This document shows, piece by piece, positions 6,990 through 12,300 of a stretch of 12,300 bases of DNA (position 1 is its first letter; each line of letters begins with the position of its first letter). Made by a program: the position numbers and the translations under genes. A model generated the notes under the pieces. The model had not been told where the DNA came from. It saw nothing but the letters and a program-made list of their open reading frames with translations, and ran no database searches. Source of the DNA: an uncultured Eubacteriales bacterium (lineage in GTDB: Bacteria > Bacillota > Clostridia > Oscillospirales > Butyricicoccaceae); assembly GCA_900555855.1 (NCBI GenBank), contig USML01000056.1:1-12300 (forward strand), read 5' to 3'.

Positions 6990-8125
6990 GCGCGTCCCTC
7001 ACTTCGGGCCAGCAGCCGCAGGATATCGTCCATGGTGCGGGCCAGATTTTCCTCCGCATGGGCCGCGCTCTCCCTGAGGGGCTGGGGCTGGCGGTTGATG
7101 GGGAAAACGGCGGTGATGCCGCAGCGGTAGATCGCGGCCATATCGCCCCGGACGCCGCCCACCACGGCCACCACCGGCACGCCCAGCGCCTTGGCCCGCC
7201 GGGCCAGCGCCACCACGGCCTTGCCCCGGAGGGACTGATCGTCCAGACAGCCCTCTCCTGTGAAGATCATCGCCGCGCCCCGGGCCAGCGCCTCAAAGTC
7301 CGCCAGATCCAGCAGCGTATCCATGCCGGGCCGCAGCCGGCCGTCCAAAAAGGCGCAAACGCCAGCGCCCATGCCCCCTGCCGCGCCGCCGCCGGAGATC
7401 TCCTGAAGATCCTGCCCCGTCTGCGCCTGCCAGACGGCCCGCAGATGCTGCAGCCCGGCCTCCAGCCGGGCCGTCATGGCCGGATCCGCGCCCTTTTGGG
7501 GCGAAAACATCGCCGCCGCACCGGCAGGGCCGCAGAGGGGACTGTCGATGTCGCACAGGGCCGTCAGCTCCGCCTCCCGCAGACGGGGATCCAGACCGGA
7601 GAGGTCGATGGACGCGATGCGCTCCAGCGTCCCGCCGGTGGGAACGAAGGCCCGGCCCTCCCCATCCAGAAACCGTACGCCGCAGGCGGCGGCCATGCCG
7701 CAGCCACCGTCGTTGGTGGCGCTGCCGCCCAGCCCCAGCAAAAGCCGTTTCGCCCCCCGGTCCAGCGCAGAGCGCAGCAGCTGCCCCACGCCGTAGGTGG
7801 TGGTCTTTTCCGGATCCTTTTGGTTGCCGGCCAGCGTCAGCCCGGCACAGGAGGCCATGTCGATCACGGCGCTGCCGTCGGAAAGCAGACCGTAGACCGC
7901 TTTGACCGGCGTGCCCAGCGGGCCGCAGACCGTCTCTGCCCGGGTCTGCCCGCCCAAAACGGAGAGAAACGCCTCCGCCGTGCCCTCGCCGCCGTCGGCC
8001 GCGGGGATGCATAAGACCTCCGCCCCGGGAAACTGCCGGAGGATCGCCTTGTCCATCACCCGGCACACCTGCCGGGCGGAAAGCGTCCCCTTAAAGGAAT
8101 CGGGGATCACCAAAAACCGCGCCAT
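6986..8125 (-). CDS. Glycerate kinase (GlxK/GarK type)
   Basis: Phosphorylates D-glycerate with ATP, to 2-phosphoglycerate in characterised GlxK/GarK enzymes, feeding lower glycolysis. The protein is 379 residues from this start, normal for the family. Motifs in order from the chosen start: VIPDSFKGTLSA (5-16), PAADGGEGT, a glycine-rich GLGGSATNDGGCGMA, GGGAAGGMGAG, and TGEGCLDDQSLRGK near the C-terminus. I chose the ATG at 8125 because GGGAGG sits seven bases upstream; an in-frame ATG at 8140 has no such site. It overlaps the acetyltransferase by four bases. It lies downstream of a serA-like/DUF1015 unit, and all three point to phosphoglycerate/serine metabolism. Identification is secure. 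Confidence 0.95.
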   Translation of the reverse strand: MARFLVIPDSFKGTLSARQVCRVMDKAILRQFPGAEVLCIPAADGGEGTAEAFLSVLGGQTRAETVCGPLGTPVKAVYGLLSDGSAVIDMASCAGLTLAGNQKDPEKTTTYGVGQLLRSALDRGAKRLLLGLGGSATNDGGCGMAAACGVRFLDGEGRAFVPTGGTLERIASIDLSGLDPRLREAELTALCDIDSPLCGPAGAAAMFSPQKGADPAMTARLEAGLQHLRAVWQAQTGQDLQEISGGGAAGGMGAGVCAFLDGRLRPGMDTLLDLADFEALARGAAMIFTGEGCLDDQSLRGKAVVALARRAKALGVPVVAVVGGVRGDMAAIYRCGITAVFPINRQPQPLRESAAHAEENLARTMDDILRLLARSEGRA

Positions 8126-8154
8126 CTGATCGCCTCCCATGCGCTTTTGCCCCT

Positions 8155-8160
8155 ATTTTA
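8155..8160 (-). promoter_or_regulatory. Putative extended -10 element for glycerate kinase
   Basis: On the minus strand, TGGTAAAAT gives a TAAAAT -10 box with an upstream TG, 30 bases before the glycerate kinase ATG. The -35 region at a 17-base spacing is only TTCCTT, so this would be a -35-weak promoter. Because a terminator lies just upstream at 8187-8213, some promoter is expected here. Confidence 0.5.
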
Positions 8161-8186
8161 CCACAGAAGCCCCGAAAAAGGAACCG

Positions 8187-8213
8187 AAAAAGGCGGCGCA
8201 GAAGCGCGCCGCC
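8187..8213 (-). terminator. Terminator after the DUF1015 gene
   Basis: On the minus strand GGCGGCGC (8213-8206) pairs with GCGCCGCC (8199-8192) around a six-base loop, followed by TTTTT at 8191-8187. It begins 18 bases after the DUF1015 stop codon and separates that unit from glycerate kinase. Confidence 0.85.
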
Positions 8214-8230
8214 GGGAAAAGTTCGGTTTT

Positions 8231-9469
8231 TTACTTCAGCTCGTGGATAAAGATGCCAGAGAGCAGCTTTGGCTCGAACCAGGTGGATTTCGGGGGCATG
8301 ATGCGGCCGCTGTTGGCGATGGACATCAGATCCTCGATGGAGGTGGGGCACATGGCAAAGGCCACGGCCATGCCCTCGTTCACCCGGCGCTCCAGCTCGC
8401 CCAGGCCCCGGATGCCGCCGATAAAATCAATGCGCTTATCGGTGCGGGGGTCGCCGATGCCCAGGATCGGCGTCAGCAGATTGTTCTGCAGGATGGAAAC
8501 ATCCAGCTGCGCCACCACATCCTTCTCGTCGAAGGTGCCGGGCTTTGCCGTCAGCAGCCACCACTGGCCGGAAAGATACATCCCGAAGGTGTGCTTCTCC
8601 GTGACATGGGGCGCCTGTGCGCCCAGCTGGGCCACTTCGAATTTCTCCGCCACCTTCGCCAGAAACTCTGCCTCAGAATTGCCGTTCAGGTCGGCCACCA
8701 CCCGGTTATAGTCCATGATGGCCAGCTGCTCGTCGGGGAACAGCACGCAGAGGAAGAAATTGAACTCCTCGTCGCCGGTGTAGTCCGGGTTCTGCACCCG
8801 GCGCTTCCGGGCCACGCGCACGGCGCTGGCGCAGCGGTGATGGCCGTCGGCGATATACAGGGCGGGGATGGCGGCGAAGGCGCTTTGGATGGTCTCGATA
8901 TCCTTCTGGTCGTCGATGATCCAGCAGGTCTGCTGAACCTTGTCGCCCATAAAGTCATAGACCGGGGCCTTCTTCATGTTCTTTTCCACCACGGCATTGA
9001 TGGCGTCGTTGGCGCGGTAGGTCAGGAAGATGGGGCCGGTGTTGGCGTCGCAGAAGTCCACATGGTTGCAGCGGTCGTCTTCCTTCTTCGCCAGCGTCAG
9101 CTCATGCTTCTTGACGATGTCGTTCCTGTAATCGTCCACGCTGGCGCAGGCCACGATGCCCACCTGGGCGCGGCCGTCCATCACCTGCTTGTAGATGTAA
9201 TAGCAGGGCGCTGCGTCCTTGATGTAAACGCCCTCCTGCTTCATCTGGTTCAGGCGGGAAGCGGCGGTCTCATAGACCTGCTGGGAATACATATCCACAT
9301 CCTCCGGCAGGTTGACCTCGGCGCGGTCGATGCGCATGAAGGAATAGGGGTTGTCCTTCACATAGTCCCGGGCCTCCTTGGAGTTCATAACATCATAGGG
9401 CAGCGCGGCCACCTTGTCCACCAGCTGGGGGACGGGGCGCACGGCACGGAAGGGGCGTACAATAGCCAT
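8231..9469 (-). CDS. DUF1015 family protein (COG4198)
   Basis: A 412-residue soluble protein of a widespread uncharacterised family. Features include the N-terminal IVRPFRAVRP (3-12), LPYDVMNSKEAR (23-34), KKHELTLAKKEDDR (120-133), a conserved ADGHHR at 207-212, and a C-terminal MPPKSTWFEPKLLSGIFIHEL. The start at 9469 is set by AGGAGG eight bases upstream. The frame extends further upstream, but that stretch overlaps the dehydrogenase gene and is not family-like. It follows the dehydrogenase stop by 23 bases, so the two are cotranscribed. In clostridia this gene commonly follows serC-serA (from memory), suggesting a serine-related role. The DGHHR motif resembles that of ParB/sulfiredoxin-fold proteins, which include free-serine kinases; this functional link is inference. 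Confidence 0.92.
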   Translation of the reverse strand: MAIVRPFRAVRPVPQLVDKVAALPYDVMNSKEARDYVKDNPYSFMRIDRAEVNLPEDVDMYSQQVYETAASRLNQMKQEGVYIKDAAPCYYIYKQVMDGRAQVGIVACASVDDYRNDIVKKHELTLAKKEDDRCNHVDFCDANTGPIFLTYRANDAINAVVEKNMKKAPVYDFMGDKVQQTCWIIDDQKDIETIQSAFAAIPALYIADGHHRCASAVRVARKRRVQNPDYTGDEEFNFFLCVLFPDEQLAIMDYNRVVADLNGNSEAEFLAKVAEKFEVAQLGAQAPHVTEKHTFGMYLSGQWWLLTAKPGTFDEKDVVAQLDVSILQNNLLTPILGIGDPRTDKRIDFIGGIRGLGELERRVNEGMAVAFAMCPTSIEDLMSIANSGRIMPPKSTWFEPKLLSGIFIHELK

Positions 9470-9492
9470 TGTCTGTTCCTCCTGCTTTCTGA

Positions 9493-10407
9493 TCAGAATG
9501 TGAAATGGGTGATGATATCCACGATCTCCGCGCCGATGCGCTTCTGGGCCTCGCCGGTGGCGGCGCCGATATGGGGCGTGCAGGAGACCATGGGATGGCT
9601 GTAAAGCGCTGCATTGGTGGCGGGCTCGTCGGCATAGACATCCAGACCGGCGGAGCGGACCTTGCCGGAGTTCAGCGCGGCCAGCAGGGCCGCTTCGTCC
9701 ACATTGGTGCCGCGGGAGGTGTTGATGATGGTGACGCCGTCCTTCATTTTGGCGATGGTCTCGGCGTTCACAAAGTGGCGGGTGCTGTCTAAAAGCGGCA
9801 TGTGCAGCGAGATGATGTCGCACGCTTTGTAGAGCGTTTCGTTATCCACATAGGTGCAAAGTCCCTTGAGCGACGGGTTTTCGCGGATGTCGCTTGCTAA
9901 AATGCGGCAGCCGAAGCCGCTCAAATTTTTGATGACCGCCGCGCCGATCTTGCCGGTGCCGAGGATGCCGACGGTGAGGTTGCGCAGCTCGCGGCCCTGA
10001 AGACCCGCAAGGGAGTAGTCGTTGACCTGCGCGCGCCACAGGGCGGGCTTATACTTGCGCAGGCTAAGGAGCATGAGCATGACGGTGTAATCCGCCACGC
10101 CGTTCGGCGCGTAGTTCGAATTGCACACCTTGAGGCCGAGTTCTTTTGCGGCGGTGAGATCGATGTGGTCGGCACCGATGGTGCGCGTGGAGATGTATTT
10201 TACGCCGCGCTCCTTGACGGCGGTGAGCAGGGCGCGGTCAAAACGTGTGCGACCGAGTGTTGTGACGCCCTCGGCCCCGTTTACCGTATCGATGTTTTCG
10301 AGCGTCAGGTTGTCCTCTGCTTCGGTGAGCTCCACGCCGAGCTTTTCGGCGATGAAGGCAAAGTCTTTCTGTTCGTCCCGGCGGACTTCATAAGCGGCAA
10401 TTTTCAT
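9493..10407 (-). CDS. Chimeric D-isomer-specific 2-hydroxyacid dehydrogenase (VanH/D-LDH-type N-terminal two thirds, PGDH-type C-terminal third)
   Basis: A complete 304-residue NAD-dependent dehydrogenase frame. The nucleotide-binding loop GTGKIG is at 150-155 with Asp173 ending the next strand. The catalytic Arg232 (NTSRG), Glu261 (ADEP) and His279 (TPHIGA) are all present. Residues 1 to about 208 (GVKYISTRTIGADHID, ADYTVMLML, DIISLHMPLLDS) match the VanH/fermentative D-lactate dehydrogenase branch. From about 215 on (INTSRGTNVDEAALL, HPMVSCTPHIGAATGEAQ, RIGAEIVDII) it matches short phosphoglycerate dehydrogenases. Codon style changes at the same place, near position 9785. The start at 10407 has GAGGAAT upstream; an in-frame ATG at 10437 is less likely. 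The gene is either a genuine recombinant or an assembly chimera. Substrate (pyruvate or 3-phosphoglycerate) cannot be assigned. Confidence 0.85.
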   Translation of the reverse strand: MKIAAYEVRRDEQKDFAFIAEKLGVELTEAEDNLTLENIDTVNGAEGVTTLGRTRFDRALLTAVKERGVKYISTRTIGADHIDLTAAKELGLKVCNSNYAPNGVADYTVMLMLLSLRKYKPALWRAQVNDYSLAGLQGRELRNLTVGILGTGKIGAAVIKNLSGFGCRILASDIRENPSLKGLCTYVDNETLYKACDIISLHMPLLDSTRHFVNAETIAKMKDGVTIINTSRGTNVDEAALLAALNSGKVRSAGLDVYADEPATNAALYSHPMVSCTPHIGAATGEAQKRIGAEIVDIITHFTF

Positions 10408-10529
10408 TTTTATATTCCTCTTTTCGGTAATGCGCAAGCGGGTTACAACGTCTGCTTTTGCGCGTTGAAGTGCTTACACCACAGCGCTTTAGTGCGAATT
10501 TTCGTGTATTAGTGTGTTACTATGTGATT

Positions 10530-10558
10530 ATTATATATGCTGCGGTTTTTCACGTCAA
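10530..10558 (-). promoter_or_regulatory. Near-consensus promoter of the dehydrogenase
   Basis: On the minus strand TTGACG (10558-10553), a 17-base spacer, and a perfect TATAAT (10535-10530). The predicted start is near 10523, leaving a leader of about 115 bases before the ATG at 10407. The leader contains short related words (for example CACTAATACAC and GCACTAAAGCGC), but I could not recognise a riboswitch, T-box or terminator in it. Confidence 0.85.
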
Positions 10559-10583
10559 GAGGGGAAAATGTTTAGAATACAGG

Positions 10584-10612
10584 TTGTATCTGTGCGGATT
10601 TTGTGCTAAAAT
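10584..10612 (+). promoter_or_regulatory. Promoter of the SGNH hydrolase-esterase unit
   Basis: TTGTAT at 10584-10589, a 17-base spacer, and TAAAAT at 10607-10612 preceded by TGC (extended -10). It is back-to-back with the dehydrogenase promoter; the two -35 boxes are 25 bases apart, so one bound regulator could affect both. Confidence 0.75.
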
Positions 10613-10649
10613 GACTGTGAAATAAAACGAATGAAATCAGGTGCTTTAT

Positions 10650-11285
10650 ATGACGGACTGGGAAATAAAAGTGCATAATTTTATGTGCCTCAATAAATTG
10701 GTGAAAAAGGGCGAGATCGTGTTTACGGGCTCCTCGCTGTGCGAGCTGTTCCCGATCAGCGAGATGCTGCAAAACTTGGAGTCGCGCATCCGCGTGTACA
10801 ACCGCGGCATCGGCGGCGACGTGACGGACGGACTTTTGGAGCGCATGGATGAATCGATTTTTGACCTCGAGCCGAAAAAGGTGTTCATCAACATCGGCAC
10901 AAATGACATCAGCCGCCCGGAATATAAGCGCGAGCGATTGATGAGCCAGTACAGAAAAATTTTGATGCAAATTCAGGCGCGTCTGCCCGAGACGAAAATT
11001 TACGTGATGAGCTATTACCCCGTGAACCGCGAGCTGCCCGGCGCAGACCCGGAAGCGGTGAAGGCACAGTTCGGCGCGCGCACAAATGCGGAGCTGAAAG
11101 AAGTGAACGCCGAAGTGGAAAAAATGGCAGAGGAGCTCGGCTGCACATACATCAATGTGTTCGACTGTCTGCTGGATGAAAAGGGCAATTTGAAAGCGGA
11201 ATACACCATTGAAGGTATGCACATGTACGCAAACGGCTACGCGGTGGTGCTCGAAAAGCTGATGCCGTATCTGTTGGAGGAATGA
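10650..11285 (+). CDS. SGNH/GDSL-family hydrolase
   Basis: A 211-residue cytosolic-looking esterase/lipase of the SGNH fold; no signal peptide is visible. The family blocks are present: block I FTGSSLCE with probable nucleophile Ser29, block II NRGIGGD (51-57) with the oxyanion Gly, block III GTND with Asn85, and block V with His191. The Asp of the usual D-x-x-H is replaced by Glu188 (EGMH). I prefer the ATG at 10650, preceded by AGGTG at 10639-10643; the GTG at 10641 falls inside that site. It has its own promoter and is followed 24 bases later by the esterase gene, so both are probably cotranscribed. Codon style (GCG, AAA, CCG) differs from genes left of 9780. The acyl substrate is unknown. 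Confidence 0.88.
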   Translation: MTDWEIKVHNFMCLNKLVKKGEIVFTGSSLCELFPISEMLQNLESRIRVYNRGIGGDVTDGLLERMDESIFDLEPKKVFINIGTNDISRPEYKRERLMSQYRKILMQIQARLPETKIYVMSYYPVNRELPGADPEAVKAQFGARTNAELKEVNAEVEKMAEELGCTYINVFDCLLDEKGNLKAEYTIEGMHMYANGYAVVLEKLMPYLLEE

Positions 11286-11309
11286 ACCCTTTAGAGGAGG
11301 TTGTTTTGT

Positions 11310-12300
11310 ATGATCAACGGTATTGAAAAGAAGAACATTTCCGTAAAAGAACTGAAAAAAGACGGGCGGTACTTAAACGCCGCGCTGTACACGCCGAAGA
11401 CGGAGCCGGGCAAAACGTACCCGCTGGTTCTGTTTTTGCACGGCGCGGGCGAGCGCGGGGACGATTTAAATTTGGTGCTCGATTTCACGCCGGGCGCGGA
11501 CACATTTATGACGGACGCGTGGCAGGCGGAGCACCCGTGTTTTGTCCTCGCGCCGCAGTGCCCGGAAAACCAGTGCTGGGTGCCGTATGTTGATTTACTG
11601 GCGCAATCGCTGCTTGAGATGGCGGCGCAGTACCCCGTGGACATCTGCCGCTTGTACGTGACGGGTGTTTCCATGGGCGGCGCGGGCACGTGGGAGCTGC
11701 TCACGCGCTACCCGCATAAGATCGCGGCGGCCATGCCGATTTGCGGCTATGCGGAGCCGTTTAAGCTGCGCGCGGCAAAAGATGTGCCTGTGTGGGCGTT
11801 CCATGCCGAAGACGACCCTGTGGTGCCGGTGACGGGCTATTACCACTCGCCGCACGGCGCGGTGGGTGTGGGCTCGCGTATGGCGATGTCCTCGCTGCGC
11901 TCCTCCGGCAACCGTGACGCGCACTACACGGAGTATCCCGCGGGCGAAATGGAAAACGTGTACCACACGCACCCGCACGGTTCTTGGACGGCGGCGTACC
12001 AAAACAAAGAAGCGCTGGAGTGGATGTTCGGCAAAACGCGCTTTGACCGCTATGAAATCGAGTTCATCTGTCCGGGCGTGTTCTATATGGAGGACTACAA
12101 CAACGACTCCATGTACCTTGTGGAGGGCAAAGAAAAGGCGCTGCTTATCGATACCGGCCTTGGTGGCGGCAACGTGAGGAAAATGGCGGAGAGGTACTGG
12201 GAAATAATGCTGGCGAGGGCCACACCGGCCACGTCCAGATCGCACACAATGACAAACACCAGATTCAGCACCACATTGACGATGCCGGAAAACAGAAGGT
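11310..12300 (+). CDS. Alpha/beta-hydrolase (COG4099-like esterase) fused to the start of an MBL-fold domain; 3' end broken
   Basis: Start ATG at 11310 with GAGGAGG at 11294-11300. Residues 1 to about 245 form an alpha/beta-hydrolase: oxyanion-hole motif LHGAGERGD (43-51), nucleophile elbow GVSMGG with Ser121, acid Asp169 in HAEDDPVVP, and probable His223 in THPHGSW. Residues about 248-287 (ICPGVFYMEDYNNDSM..., LLIDTGLGGG) are the first strands of a metallo-beta-lactamase-fold domain. The H-x-H-x-D metal motif expected further on never appears. The frame stays open to the window end, but residues after about 289 are nonsense relative to any MBL domain because they are the antisense of a MATE gene. 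Arginine codons are 10 CGN and 0 AGR before, 0 CGN and 7 AGR after. The authentic part therefore ends near 12176. Confidence 0.8.
   Translation, partial: MINGIEKKNISVKELKKDGRYLNAALYTPKTEPGKTYPLVLFLHGAGERGDDLNLVLDFTPGADTFMTDAWQAEHPCFVLAPQCPENQCWVPYVDLLAQSLLEMAAQYPVDICRLYVTGVSMGGAGTWELLTRYPHKIAAAMPICGYAEPFKLRAAKDVPVWAFHAEDDPVVPVTGYYHSPHGAVGVGSRMAMSSLRSSGNRDAHYTEYPAGEMENVYHTHPHGSWTAAYQNKEALEWMFGKTRFDRYEIEFICPGVFYMEDYNNDSMYLVEGKEKALLIDTGLGGGNVRKMAERYWEIMLARATPATSRSHTMTNTRFSTTLTMPENRR
12177..12300 (-). pseudogene. Fragment of a MATE family efflux transporter gene (3'-truncated at the junction)
   Basis: Reading leftwards from the window end, the minus strand encodes a MATE-like stretch of about 40 residues. 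It begins LLFSGIVNVVLNLVFVIV, followed by a short polar turn CDLD and VAGVALASIISQYLSAIF. This fits the conserved TM5-TM6 part of multidrug and toxin extrusion proteins. After IFLT the frame turns into a proline-rich nonsense tail derived from the antisense of the MBL domain and meets a stop at 12095-12097. So the fragment lacks the C-terminal half. The 5' part would lie beyond 12300. Codon style resembles the DNA left of 9780. The marked left boundary is accurate to about 10 bases. Confidence 0.75.

Noticed and set aside
8147..9604. Long open frame on the plus strand opposite the DUF1015 gene (485 codons)
   Set aside because: It is a shadow frame rich in Val/His/Gly with no recognisable motif; the minus-strand DUF1015 protein explains the region fully.
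9470..9823. N-terminal extension of the DUF1015 frame
   Set aside because: It overlaps the dehydrogenase coding region and its translation is Arg/His-rich with no family similarity; AGGAGG marks the start at 9469.
9493..10407. VanH of a vancomycin-resistance cluster
   Set aside because: No D-Ala-D-Lac ligase, VanX or VanRS genes are adjacent; the resemblance is to the general D-lactate dehydrogenase branch and the C-terminus is PGDH-like.
10408..10523. Rex-type or riboswitch control of the dehydrogenase leader
   Set aside because: I found no TTGTTAA/TTAACAA-type palindrome and no leader terminator; the only small hairpin (around 10469-10488) has a mismatch on the transcribed strand.
9785..12176. 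Integrative mobile element or genomic island with its own machinery
   Set aside because: No integrase, transposase, relaxase, phage gene, terminal inverted repeat or flanking direct repeat was found; the edges fall inside genes.
1..12300. CRISPR array, tRNA or rRNA gene
   Set aside because: No regularly spaced repeats and no cloverleaf or rRNA-like stretch were recognised on either strand.

Overview
The window looks like chromosomal DNA of a GC-rich Clostridia member (Oscillospiraceae-like gut Firmicute; inferred from gene families, AGGAGG ribosome binding sites, TTGACA/TATAAT promoters and GCC/CTG-rich codon use). From position 1 to about 9780 it is ordinary housekeeping sequence. From about 9780 to 12176 it has a different coding style, and at about 12176 it changes again.

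Layout. 1-117: three tandem hairpins that look like the terminators of a gene left of the window. 252-1805: rny (RNase Y) with its own promoter and terminator. 1949-3303: a two-gene unit, uridine kinase then a class I glutamine amidotransferase-like hydrolase (peptidase C26), closed by a terminator. 3442-6334: a tightly coupled four-gene operon of trmN6-like tRNA methyltransferase, rsmI, a 3-methyladenine DNA glycosylase and an SseB-family protein, closed by a strong hairpin at 6360-6427. Reading leftwards from the other side: a 2-hydroxyacid dehydrogenase (10407-9493), a DUF1015 protein (9469-8231), a terminator, then glycerate kinase (8125-6986) overlapping a GNAT acetyltransferase (6989-6426). 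10650-12300 reads rightwards: an SGNH hydrolase and an alpha/beta-hydrolase fused to the start of a metallo-beta-lactamase-like domain. The last ~125 bases are a piece of a MATE transporter on the minus strand.

How genes work together. The minus-strand block suggests serine/glycerate metabolism: a phosphoglycerate-dehydrogenase-like C-terminus, a DUF1015 gene (which in clostridia commonly follows serC-serA), and glycerate kinase. The plus-strand operon groups translation-quality RNA methylation with base-excision repair.

Main anomaly. The dehydrogenase is a chimera. Residues 1 to about 208 are of the VanH/D-lactate dehydrogenase type in a GCG/CCG/TTA-using coding style. The C-terminal third is of the short phosphoglycerate dehydrogenase type in the GCC/CCC style of the left flank. 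At the other end, the esterase-MBL gene runs straight into an antisense MATE fragment; arginine codons switch there from 10 CGN/0 AGR to 0 CGN/7 AGR. Thus a ~2.4 kb foreign block (about 9785-12176) is joined to the host style at both ends, with no integrase, insertion sequence or terminal repeat visible. A chimeric (metagenomic) assembly is the simplest explanation; true illegitimate recombination is the alternative. No convincing novel defence or mobile system is visible.
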